Under the pieces are notes generated by a model that made no database searches, was not told the origin of the DNA, and saw only the letters and a program-made list of their open reading frames with translations. A DNA stretch of 64,000 bases from Caldimonas brevitalea (GTDB lineage Bacteria; Pseudomonadota; Gammaproteobacteria; Burkholderiales; Burkholderiaceae_C): assembly GCF_001017435.1 (NCBI RefSeq), contig NZ_CP011371.1, positions 1,798,001-1,862,000 on the forward strand. Direction: 5' to 3'. Below, in pieces: positions 12,295 to 20,261 of the stretch (position 1 is the first letter of the stretch; every line of letters begins with the position of its first letter). The position numbers were made by a program, and so were the translations under genes.

Positions 12295-13641
12295 ATGTCG
12301 ACCCCCACCCCGTCCCCTCTCCCCACCACGCTGGCCGAGTGGCTCGCGCATTGCGAGCGGCTGCACCCCAGCACGATCGACCTGACACTGGAGCGGGTTC
12401 GGGTGGTGGCCGAGCGGCTGGCGCTGCGCTTCGACTGCCCGGTGTTCACGGTGGCCGGCACCAACGGCAAGGGCTCGACCTGCGCGATGCTCGAGGCCAT
12501 CCTGCAGCAGTCGGGCTACCGAACGGGCGTCTACACCTCGCCGCACCTGGTGCACTTCGAGGAGCGCTGCCGCATCAACACCGAGGTGATCGACGGTGAG
12601 GCGCTGCTGCCGCATTTCGAGGCGGTGGAGGCCGCGCGGCAAGGCGAGTCGCTGACCTATTTCGAGTTCACCACGCTGGCGATCCTGCGGCTGCTGTCGC
12701 ATGCCGGGCTGGACGCGGTGGTGCTCGAAGTTGGCCTGGGCGGGCGGCTCGACGCGGTGAACGTGATCGACACCGACTGCGCGGTGATCACCAGCATCGA
12801 CCTCGATCACATGGAATATCTCGGCCCCGACCGCGAGTCGATCGGCCGCGAGAAGGCCGGCATCATGCGCCCCGGCACCCCGGTGATCGTCAGCGACCCG
12901 GTGCCGCCTGCCAGTGTGGTGGCGCATGCCGAGGCCATCGGTGCCGACCTGTGGCGCTTCGGGCAGGACTTCAACTATGCCGGCCAGCAGGGCGGCGGCG
13001 GCAACTGGCAGCAGTGGTCGTGGGCCGGCCGCAGCAAGCGCTACACCGGCCTGGCCTACCCGGCGCTGCGCGGCGCCAACCAGCTGCTCAACGCCTCGGG
13101 TGTGTTGGCGGCGTTGGAGGCTTTGCGTGACCGGCTGCCGGTCACGGCGCAAGCGGTCCGCACCGGCCTGGCGCTGGTCGAGCTGCCTGGTCGCTTCCAG
13201 ATCGTGCCCGGCCAGCCCACCCTGGTGCTCGACGTCGCGCACAACCCGCACGCGGTGGCGACCTTGGCGCAAAACCTCGACCAGATGGGCTATTACCCCC
13301 GCACGCTGGCGGTGTTCGGCGCCATGGCCGACAAGGACAGCGCGTCCATCCTGCTGCGCATGCGAAAGATGGTGGATGTGTGGTATTTCACGGACCTGCC
13401 GACCGCGCGCGCGAGCCGGGCCGCCGATTTGTTGCAGTGTTGGCAAAGTCTGCCGCCCAACGAGTCGCTGACCGCACCGCAGGCCACCGCCAGCTGCCAT
13501 GCCGACCCGATGGCGGCCCTGCAGGCCGCACTCGCCGACGCAGACCCCGCTGATAGAATTGTCGTGTTCGGTTCCTTCTACACAGTCGGCGGCGTACTGC
13601 GCGACGGCACTCCGCGGCTCGCCGCCAAACACCTCGGCTGA
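12295..13641 (+). CDS. folC: bifunctional folylpolyglutamate/dihydrofolate synthase
   Basis: FolC adds glutamate to dihydropteroate and to folates. The ATP-binding loop VAGTNGKGSTCAMLEAIL and the following TSPHLVHFEERCRIN segment are diagnostic, as is VVLEVGLGGRLDAVN. The 448-residue product starts MSTPTPSPLPTTLAEWL; an in-frame ATG at 12268 would add nine residues. The same frame is open across accD up to 11410, but that stretch is an accD shadow and not a fusion. Confidence 0.95.
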   Translation: MSTPTPSPLPTTLAEWLAHCERLHPSTIDLTLERVRVVAERLALRFDCPVFTVAGTNGKGSTCAMLEAILQQSGYRTGVYTSPHLVHFEERCRINTEVIDGEALLPHFEAVEAARQGESLTYFEFTTLAILRLLSHAGLDAVVLEVGLGGRLDAVNVIDTDCAVITSIDLDHMEYLGPDRESIGREKAGIMRPGTPVIVSDPVPPASVVAHAEAIGADLWRFGQDFNYAGQQGGGGNWQQWSWAGRSKRYTGLAYPALRGANQLLNASGVLAALEALRDRLPVTAQAVRTGLALVELPGRFQIVPGQPTLVLDVAHNPHAVATLAQNLDQMGYYPRTLAVFGAMADKDSASILLRMRKMVDVWYFTDLPTARASRAADLLQCWQSLPPNESLTAPQATASCHADPMAALQAALADADPADRIVVFGSFYTVGGVLRDGTPRLAAKHLG

Positions 13642-13708
13642 CAGTCACCGCGCGACCCGCTGCAAGCCAGCGCCGCCCCCTGGCGGTGCCGCCAACATCT
13701 CACACACG

Positions 13709-14551
13709 ATGGGTCTGCTCTCCTTCTTCAAACGTTCCTCGGCTGACGCCGCCGTGCCGCCGCCGTCCGGGGCGACGTCGAACCAGGAGTCGATCGAACA
13801 AGCGCGCACCCGCGCGCGCCACCGCCTGATCGGCGCCGCCGTGCTGGTCGGCCTGGGCGTGATCGGCTTCCCCATCCTGTTCGAAACCCAGCCCCGGCCG
13901 ATCTCGGTCGACCTGCCCATCGACATCCCGAAGAAGGAGGTCGCGCCTGCGTTGGTCGTGCCGCCCGCTCCGCCGGTGGCGAAGCCGGTGACGCCGCAGC
14001 CCGCCGAGGCCGTCGCCGAGCCCGCCGACGCCCGCCGCGAGGACCCGCCGCCTGCCGCCGAGCGGGTCGCTCAGGCCGACCCCGTGCCGCCCCCGCCCGC
14101 CGCCTCTGCCCAGGCGCAGGACGAGCCCCGTGCCGAGGCCAAGCCCGAACCGAAACCCGAGCCAAAGCCCGACCCCAAACCGAAGCCCGAGGCCAAGCCC
14201 ACCCCGCCGCCGCCCAAGCCCGAGCCGCCCAAGCCGGCAGGCGATGCTGCGCGCGCGCAGGCCTTGCTGGAAGGCCGAGACACGACACAACGTGCAGAGG
14301 CAGCCAAGCCGGCCGCCGATGGCGGGCGCTTCATCGTCCAGGTGGGCGCCTACGGGGGGCCTGACAGCGCGCGGGAAGCACGCCAGAAGGTCGAGCGGCT
14401 GGGCTTGAAAACTTATACGCAAGTGGTGGAAACGTCCGACGGCAAGCGCATCCGGGTGCGCGTGGGCCCGTTCGCCTCGCGCGCCGAGGCCGAGCAGGCA
14501 GCCGGCAAGATCAAGGCGGCGGGGCTGCCTTCGGCCCTGCTGGCGCTGTGA
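13709..14551 (+). CDS. SPOR-domain membrane protein (DedD-like)
   Basis: This 280-residue protein has a short cytoplasmic N-terminus, one membrane segment (about residues 37-58), a long linker rich in Pro, Lys, Glu and Ala with repeating EPKP-type units, and a C-terminal SPOR domain (about 205-278, starting GGRFIVQVGAYGG). SPOR domains bind denuded peptidoglycan at the division site, so a role in septation is likely. It sits between folC and cvpA, as in other Burkholderiales, and its stop overlaps the cvpA start. Confidence 0.88.
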   Translation: MGLLSFFKRSSADAAVPPPSGATSNQESIEQARTRARHRLIGAAVLVGLGVIGFPILFETQPRPISVDLPIDIPKKEVAPALVVPPAPPVAKPVTPQPAEAVAEPADARREDPPPAAERVAQADPVPPPPAASAQAQDEPRAEAKPEPKPEPKPDPKPKPEAKPTPPPPKPEPPKPAGDAARAQALLEGRDTTQRAEAAKPAADGGRFIVQVGAYGGPDSAREARQKVERLGLKTYTQVVETSDGKRIRVRVGPFASRAEAEQAAGKIKAAGLPSALLAL

Positions 14552-15051
14552 TGATGATGGGCCTGGGCTGGGTCGACTGGGCGCTGCTGGCGCTGCTGCT
14601 CGTCTCGCTGGTCGTGGGCCTGTGGCGCGGCCTGGTGTTCGAGGTGTTGTCGGTGCTCGGCTGGGTGGCCGCGTATGTGGTGGCCCAATGGATGACACCG
14701 CAGTTGGCGCACAGCATCCCGGTGGGAGCGCCCGGTTCGGCGGTCAACCACCTGGTGACCTTCGGCCTCGTGTTCGTCGGCGCCTTGTTCGTCTGGGGCT
14801 TGTGCGCCTGGCTGATCAAGCGGCTGGTGCAGGCGAGTGTGCTGAGTGCCGCGGACCGTGTACTGGGAGCGGGTTTCGGGCTGGTGCGGGGCTTGTTGAT
14901 CGCACTGGCCGTCGCCACCTTGGTGGCTTGGACGCCGCTCGCGCGAAGCGCGGCGTGGCAGGAATCTCACGGCGCGCGCTTGCTGCACCGGGTCATCCAC
15001 GGCTTGAAGCCGCTGATGCCCGAGGTACTGGCGCGGCAGCTGCCGGCGTAG
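14551..15051 (+). CDS. cvpA: CvpA family membrane protein
   Basis: CvpA-family proteins are small multi-pass inner-membrane proteins, linked in E. coli to colicin V production and envelope stress. The 166-residue sequence has the family opening [20 protein letters not shown], a [12 protein letters not shown] motif and about four hydrophobic segments. A GTG at 14548 and three consecutive ATGs are all possible starts; I use the first ATG. purF lies directly downstream, the same linkage as in E. coli. Confidence 0.9.
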   Translation: MMMGLGWVDWALLALLLVSLVVGLWRGLVFEVLSVLGWVAAYVVAQWMTPQLAHSIPVGAPGSAVNHLVTFGLVFVGALFVWGLCAWLIKRLVQASVLSAADRVLGAGFGLVRGLLIALAVATLVAWTPLARSAAWQESHGARLLHRVIHGLKPLMPEVLARQLPA

Positions 15052-15079
15052 GGCAGCACAACTCTTCTGGGGTGTAGGT

Positions 15080-16597
15080 ATGTGTGGCATCGTAGGCGTG
15101 ATCTCCAAGGCGCCGGTCAATCAGCTGATCTATGACGCCTTGCTGCTGTTGCAGCACCGGGGGCAGGACGCGGCGGGCATCGTCACGGCCATGGGCACCA
15201 AGGTGTTCATGCACAAGGCGCGAGGTGTCGTGCGCGATGTCTTCCGCACCCGTAACATGCGTGCGCTGCCGGGCAGCGTGGGTCTCGGGCAGGTGCGGTA
15301 CCCGACGGCCGGCAACGCCTACAACGAGGAAGAGGCCCAGCCCTTCTACGTCAACGCGCCGTTCGGCCTGGTGCTGGTGCACAACGGCAACCTCACCAAC
15401 GCCCATGCGCTGAAGCACGAGCTGTTCGAGGTCGATCGCCGTCACATCAACACCGAGAGCGACTCCGAGGTGCTGCTCAACGTGCTGGCGCACGAACTCG
15501 AAATCGCTGCGCGCGATCTGCCGCTGACGCCCGAGCAGGTGTTCAAGGCCGTCTCGGCGGTGCACCGCCGTATCAAGGGCTCGTATGCCGTCGTGTGTTT
15601 GATCGCCGGTTACGGCCTGCTGGCCTTCCGTGACCCCTTCGGCATCCGCCCGCTGTGTTTCGGCGAAGCCGATGTGCCCGAGGGCAAGGAGGTGATGGTG
15701 GCGAGCGAGTCGGTGGCGCTCGAAGGCACCGGCCACAAGTTCGTGCGCGACGTCGCGCCGGGCGAGGCGGTGTTTGTCGACCTGGAAGGCCGCGTGCACG
15801 CTCGCCAGTGCGCCGAGAACCCGACACTGCACCCGTGCGTGTTCGAGTTCGTCTACCTGGCGCGGCCCGATTCGGTGATCGACGGCATGTCGGTCTACCA
15901 GGCGCGCCTGAACATGGGCGAGACGCTCGCCCAGCGGGTCATCTCGACCATGCCGCCGAGCGAAATCGACGTGGTGATCCCGATCCCCGAGTCGAGCCGG
16001 CCGGCGGCGATGCAGCTGGCGCAAAAGCTCGGCAAGCCGTATCGCGAAGGCTTCGTGAAGAACCGCTATGTCGGTCGCACCTTCATCATGCCCGGCCAGT
16101 CGGTGCGCAAGAAGTCGGTGCGCCAGAAGCTCAACGCGATCGCGCAGGAGTTCAAGGGCCGCAACGTGCTGCTGGTCGACGACTCCATCGTGCGCGGCAC
16201 CACCTCGAAAGAGATCGTGCAGATGGCGCGCGAGGCGGGCGCGCGCAAGGTCTACATGGCCTCCGCGGCGCCGCCGGTGCGCTACCCGAACGTCTATGGC
16301 ATCGACATGCCGACCAAGAGCGAGCTGATCGCCCACGATCGCAGCGTCGAGGAGATCCGCGCCTTCATCGGCGCCGACGCGCTGATCTACCAGGACGTGG
16401 CCGCGATGAAACGCGCCGTCGGCACGCTGAACAAGAGCATCGACGGCTTCGAAGCCTCGTGCTTCGACGGGCACTACATCACGGGCGACGTCTCGGCCGA
16501 AGATTTCGTCGCGATGGCCGCTCAGCGTGCCAGCCAGGGCGACGAGGAAGACGGGCAGCGCTCGCGTCTGGCGCTGCAAAGTGCCAGCGAGCCCTGA
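15080..16597 (+). CDS. purF: amidophosphoribosyltransferase
   Basis: PurF makes phosphoribosylamine from PRPP and glutamine, the first committed purine step. The N-terminus MCGIVGV exposes the catalytic Cys2 after removal of methionine, and [10 protein letters not shown] follows. The PRPP-binding motif [13 protein letters not shown] is at about residues 363-375. The 505-residue length is standard. It follows cvpA and precedes metZ. Confidence 0.97.
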   Translation: MCGIVGVISKAPVNQLIYDALLLLQHRGQDAAGIVTAMGTKVFMHKARGVVRDVFRTRNMRALPGSVGLGQVRYPTAGNAYNEEEAQPFYVNAPFGLVLVHNGNLTNAHALKHELFEVDRRHINTESDSEVLLNVLAHELEIAARDLPLTPEQVFKAVSAVHRRIKGSYAVVCLIAGYGLLAFRDPFGIRPLCFGEADVPEGKEVMVASESVALEGTGHKFVRDVAPGEAVFVDLEGRVHARQCAENPTLHPCVFEFVYLARPDSVIDGMSVYQARLNMGETLAQRVISTMPPSEIDVVIPIPESSRPAAMQLAQKLGKPYREGFVKNRYVGRTFIMPGQSVRKKSVRQKLNAIAQEFKGRNVLLVDDSIVRGTTSKEIVQMAREAGARKVYMASAAPPVRYPNVYGIDMPTKSELIAHDRSVEEIRAFIGADALIYQDVAAMKRAVGTLNKSIDGFEASCFDGHYITGDVSAEDFVAMAAQRASQGDEEDGQRSRLALQSASEP

Positions 16598-16613
16598 CAC
16601 CAAGGACCTGCCG

Positions 16614-17861
16614 ATGACCGACAACCACAAACGCATTCCGCGCGTCGAGCTGCCCGCCGACGCCCGGCTGGACACCCTGGCCGTGCGCGAAGGCTTGCCG
16701 GCGACCCAGTGGGGCGAAAACTCGGAAGCGCTGTTCCTGACCAGCAGCTTCGTGCACCCCGATGCCGCCACGGCCGCCGCGCGCTTCGCCAACGAAGAAG
16801 AAGCCTTCGTCTACACCCGCTTCACCAACCCCACCACGATGATGATGGAGCGCCGCCTGGCGGCGCTCGAGGGCACCGAGGCTTGCATCGCCACGTCGAG
16901 CGGCATGAGCGCGATCTTGCTGCTCGTGATGGGCTTGCTGAAGGCGGGCGACCACGTGGTGTGCTCACGCAGCGTGTTCGGCTCCACCATCAAGCTGCTC
17001 GCGGGCGAGTTCGCCAAGTTCGGCGTGGAGACCAGCTTCGTCTCGCAGACCGACGTCGGCGAGTGGCAGCGTGCGCTCAAACCCAACACCAAGCTGCTGT
17101 TCGCCGAGACGCCCAGCAACCCGCTGACCGAGGTGTGCGACATCGCCGCGCTGGCCGACATCGCCCACGGCGCCGGCGCGTTGCTCGCGGTCGACAACTG
17201 CTTCTGCTCGCCGGCGCTGCAACAGCCCGTCAAGCTCGGGGCCGACCTGATCATCCATTCCGGCACCAAATACCTCGACGGCCAGGGCCGGGTGGTGGCG
17301 GGCGCCCTGTGCGCGACCGAAGCGCTGATCGAAACCAAGTTCGTGCCGGTGATGCGCAGCGCCGGCATGTCGCTGTCGCCCTTCAATGCGTGGGTGGTGC
17401 TCAAGGGCCTCGAAACGCTGGGGGTGCGCATGCAGGCCCAAAGCGCGCGCACGCTCGAGGTGGCGCGTTGGCTCGAGCAGCATCCGGCGGTGGAGCGGGT
17501 CTACTATCCCGGGCTGGCCTCGCATCCGCAACACGAACTGGCGATGCGCCAGCAAAACGGCAGCGGCGGGGCGGTGGTGTCCTTCATCACGCGCGGCGAG
17601 CAGCAGGGCGGGCCCGAGCTGGCGCGGCAGAACGCCTTTCACGTGATCGACCAGACCCGCATCTGCTCCATCACCTCCAACCTCGGCGACACCAAGACCA
17701 CCGTCACGCACCCGTCGAGCACCTCCCACGGCCGCCTCACCGAAGAGCAGCGCCGGGCCGCCGGCATCACGCAAGGCATGATCCGCGTTGCCGTGGGCCT
17801 TGAAGACGTGCAAGACCTGAAGGCCGACCTTGCGCGCGGCCTGGACACCCTCGCAGCATGA
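16614..17861 (+). CDS. metZ: O-succinylhomoserine sulfhydrylase
   Basis: This is a PLP enzyme of the Cys/Met metabolism family. K219 in [11 protein letters not shown] is the PLP lysine. The opening [20 protein letters not shown] and the context purF-metZ match betaproteobacterial MetZ, which makes homocysteine from an O-acylhomoserine and sulfide. The 415-residue length fits. Substrate preference (succinyl or acetyl) cannot be read from the sequence alone. It overlaps gltX by 4 bases. Confidence 0.9.
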   Translation: MTDNHKRIPRVELPADARLDTLAVREGLPATQWGENSEALFLTSSFVHPDAATAAARFANEEEAFVYTRFTNPTTMMMERRLAALEGTEACIATSSGMSAILLLVMGLLKAGDHVVCSRSVFGSTIKLLAGEFAKFGVETSFVSQTDVGEWQRALKPNTKLLFAETPSNPLTEVCDIAALADIAHGAGALLAVDNCFCSPALQQPVKLGADLIIHSGTKYLDGQGRVVAGALCATEALIETKFVPVMRSAGMSLSPFNAWVVLKGLETLGVRMQAQSARTLEVARWLEQHPAVERVYYPGLASHPQHELAMRQQNGSGGAVVSFITRGEQQGGPELARQNAFHVIDQTRICSITSNLGDTKTTVTHPSSTSHGRLTEEQRRAAGITQGMIRVAVGLEDVQDLKADLARGLDTLAA

Positions 17862-19249
17862 CCCAGATTCGCACCCGTTTCGCTCCCTCGCCGACCGGTT
17901 TCATCCACCTCGGCAACATCCGCTCGGCGCTGTATCCGTGGGCGTTCGCCCGCGCCAACCAGGGCGTGTTCATCCTTCGCATCGAAGACACCGACGTCGA
18001 GCGGTCGTCGCAGGAAGCGGTGGACGTGATCCTCGAGGGTATGCGGTGGCTGGGCCTCGACCATGACGAGGGCCCGTACTACCAGATGCAGCGGATGGAC
18101 CGCTACAAGGAAGTGCTGGCGCAGATGCTCGAGCAGGGCCTGGCGTACCGCTGCTACATGTCGCAAGCGGAGCTGGAAGCGCTGCGCGAGCGCCAAATGG
18201 CGGCCAAGCAGAAGCCGCGCTACGACGGCACGTGGCGCCCCGAGCCCGGCAAGAGCTTGCCGCCGGTGCCCGAGGGTGTGCAGCCGGTGCTGCGCTTCCG
18301 CAACCCGGTGGGCGGCTCGGTGGTGTGGGACGACAAGGTCAAAGGCCGGATCGAGATCAGCAACGACGAACTCGACGACCTGGTCATTGCGCGGCCCGAC
18401 GGCACGCCGACCTACAACTTCTGCGTGGTGGTCGACGACATCGACATGGCCATCACCCACGTCATCCGCGGCGACGACCATGTCAACAACACGCCGCGCC
18501 AGATCAACATCTTCCGGGCGCTGGGCAAGGAGCCGCCGGTGTACGCCCATTTGCCGACCGTGCTCAACGAAGCCGGCGAGAAGATGAGCAAGCGCCACGG
18601 CGCCAAGCCGGTGACGCAGTACCGTGAAGAAGGCTACCTGGCCGACGCCGTTGTGAACTACCTGGCCCGGCTGGGCTGGAGCCACGGCGACGACGAGATC
18701 TTTTCACGCCAGCAGCTGATCGAGTGGTTCAACCTCGACCACCTGGGCAAGTCGGCCGGCCAGTTCGACGAGACCAAGCTGCGCTGGGTCAACGCGCAGC
18801 ATCTCAAGATGACGGCGGACGACGTGCTGGCCGGTCTGGTGGCGGAGCAACTCGCCAAGCGCGGGCTGCGGGTACCGGCCGACGGAGCATTGGCACAACA
18901 GTGCGCGTTGTTCAAGGATCGCTGCTCGACCACCATCGAACTGGCCGACTGGGTGTCCATGTATTTTGCGCCGGTGGCCCCGAGTGCCGAGGACTTGGCC
19001 GCCCATGTCACCGACGCCGTGAAGCCGGCGCTGCAGACGCTGGCCGACAAACTGGCCTCGGTCGCGTGGGACAAGGCGGCCATCCAACAGACGATCAAAG
19101 AATCGATCGCGGCGCACGGCCTGAAGATGCCGCAGCTGGCGATACCCGTACGTGTGCTGGTCTGCGGCCGCGCTCAAACGCCGTCTATCGACGCCGTGCT
19201 GGGGCTCTTCGACCGAAAAGTTGTGATCGAACGCTTGCGTAGCGTCTAA
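17858..19249 (+). CDS. gltX: glutamyl-tRNA synthetase
   Basis: GltX charges tRNA-Glu. The class I signatures are both present: HLGN at residues 17-20 within [19 protein letters not shown], and KMSKRHG starting at K242. The 463-residue length is normal for the bacterial discriminating enzyme. The start overlaps the metZ stop (ATGA). Two tRNA-Glu genes lie within 500 bases downstream. Confidence 0.97.
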   Translation: MTQIRTRFAPSPTGFIHLGNIRSALYPWAFARANQGVFILRIEDTDVERSSQEAVDVILEGMRWLGLDHDEGPYYQMQRMDRYKEVLAQMLEQGLAYRCYMSQAELEALRERQMAAKQKPRYDGTWRPEPGKSLPPVPEGVQPVLRFRNPVGGSVVWDDKVKGRIEISNDELDDLVIARPDGTPTYNFCVVVDDIDMAITHVIRGDDHVNNTPRQINIFRALGKEPPVYAHLPTVLNEAGEKMSKRHGAKPVTQYREEGYLADAVVNYLARLGWSHGDDEIFSRQQLIEWFNLDHLGKSAGQFDETKLRWVNAQHLKMTADDVLAGLVAEQLAKRGLRVPADGALAQQCALFKDRCSTTIELADWVSMYFAPVAPSAEDLAAHVTDAVKPALQTLADKLASVAWDKAAIQQTIKESIAAHGLKMPQLAIPVRVLVCGRAQTPSIDAVLGLFDRKVVIERLRSV

Positions 19250-19264
19250 AAATCGTTATATACT
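19235..19264 (+). promoter_or_regulatory. predicted tRNA-cluster promoter
   Basis: TTGCGT at 19235-19240 and TATACT at 19259-19264, 18 bases apart, resemble a sigma-70 promoter. The -35 lies inside the end of gltX. A start site near 19271 would allow transcription of the tRNA array. Confidence 0.45.
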
Positions 19265-19343
19265 TTCAGTCTCGCTTGAACAGCGCGGTACACCAAGTAA
19301 GTTGTTCGATGCCTCAACAACATCGAGCGGCCGAACCGGAAAC

Positions 19344-19419
<76 letters not shown>

Positions 19420-19459
19420 TTCGAAGGTGGCGCGCGGTTCAAGAGATGGCGAAGAATCT

Positions 19460-19535
19460 GTCCCCTTCGTCTAGAGGCCTAGGACACGACCCTTTCACGG
19501 TTGTAACAGGGGTTCGAATCCCCTAGGGGACGCCA
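19460..19535 (+). tRNA. tRNA-Glu (TTC), copy 1
   Basis: A 76-base cloverleaf with encoded CCA. The acceptor GTCCCCT pairs with AGGGGAC; the anticodon loop CTTTCAC gives TTC. It has the same mature sequence as copy 2. Confidence 0.96.
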
Positions 19536-19592
19536 AGTTTGGCGAGGCTTGTGCCGAGAACGCAGGTTCAAAGCAGAAACTCGCTGCCACGC

Positions 19593-19669
19593 GGAGTGGT
19601 AGTTCAGTTGGTTAGAATACCGGCCTGTCACGCCGGGGGTCGCGGGTTCGAGCCCCGTCCACTCCGCCA
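19593..19669 (+). tRNA. tRNA-Asp (GTC), copy 1
   Basis: A 77-base cloverleaf with encoded CCA. GGAGTGG pairs with CCACTCC; the anticodon loop CTGTCAC gives GTC. It differs from copy 2 by one base in the D loop (GTTAG against GTCAG). Confidence 0.96.
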
Positions 19670-19678
19670 AGCTTTTCG

Positions 19679-19704
19679 AAAAAGCCGCCGCTGGCGGCTT
19701 TTTC
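19679..19704 (+). terminator. terminator after first Glu-Asp pair
   Basis: AAAAAGCCGCC and GGCGGCTTTTT form a strong stem with a GCT loop and end in a T run, the form of an intrinsic terminator. It lies between the two tRNA pairs, so the second pair may depend on read-through or its own promoter. Confidence 0.8.
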
Positions 19705-19730
19705 ATTGTGTTGAAGAGAAGAAGATCCAG

Positions 19731-19806
19731 GTCCCCTTCGTCTAGAGGCCTAGGACACGACCCTTTCACGGTTGTAACAGGGGTTCGAATCCCCTAGGGG
19801 ACGCCA
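19731..19806 (+). tRNA. tRNA-Glu (TTC), copy 2
   Basis: The second 76-base tRNA-Glu, with the same bases as copy 1, lies in a tandem repeat of the Glu-Asp unit. Confidence 0.96.
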
Positions 19807-19862
19807 AGTTAGGCGGGCTTGTGCCGAGAACGTGAGTTCGACGCAGAAATTCGCTGCCACGC

Positions 19863-19939
19863 GGAGTGGTAGTTCAGTTGGTCAGAATACCGGCCTGTCA
19901 CGCCGGGGGTCGCGGGTTCGAGCCCCGTCCACTCCGCCA
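19863..19939 (+). tRNA. tRNA-Asp (GTC), copy 2
   Basis: The second 77-base tRNA-Asp; one D-loop base differs from copy 1. It is the last tRNA of the array and borders the accessory VgrG region. Confidence 0.96.
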
Positions 19940-19948
19940 CGTATTGCC

Positions 19949-19976
19949 GAAAAGCCGCCCAAGGGCGGCTTTTTCG
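19949..19976 (+). terminator. terminator after tRNA array
   Basis: AAAAGCCGCCC, a short AA loop and GGGCGGCTTTTT form an intrinsic terminator 10 bases after the last tRNA-Asp. Confidence 0.8.
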
Positions 19977-20261
19977 TTGGTGGTGGCGCTGATGCTCAAC
20001 ACCGGGCTGCCGCGCCGACCGCGGCGCCGGCTCGACGCCGGCGATCACCGAGGTCGCAAAGGCTGTGCACCTGCTGCTCCTACCAAGGCGGCAGGGACAC
20101 CCCCCACCGTCCCCAATCCTCTCGCCTTTTCACAAATGCTCGCACTTGCGGCCTGTGCGATCCGCCAGCCGCTGTGTTGCAGCGTGCGCCGTGCGTGACA
20201 GACTTCCCTCCCAACGACGGTCGCTCTCAGACGGCCGCGCACCACATCAGGGGAGGGGCCC
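19977..20261. other. intergenic region before vgrG
   Basis: No convincing gene is seen between the tRNA terminator and the first vgrG. The only clear signal is GGGGAGGGG just before the vgrG ATG, a strong ribosome site. Confidence 0.5.

Noticed and set aside
11410..13641. Possible accD-folC fusion protein of 743 residues
   Set aside because: The first part is accD read in the wrong frame; the folC domain starts cleanly at MSTPTPSPLP and accD has its own stop.
19460..19939. Prophage attachment duplication from the tRNA repeats
   Set aside because: The repeat covers two whole tRNAs plus spacers and holds no mobile gene between copies, so simple tandem duplication explains it.
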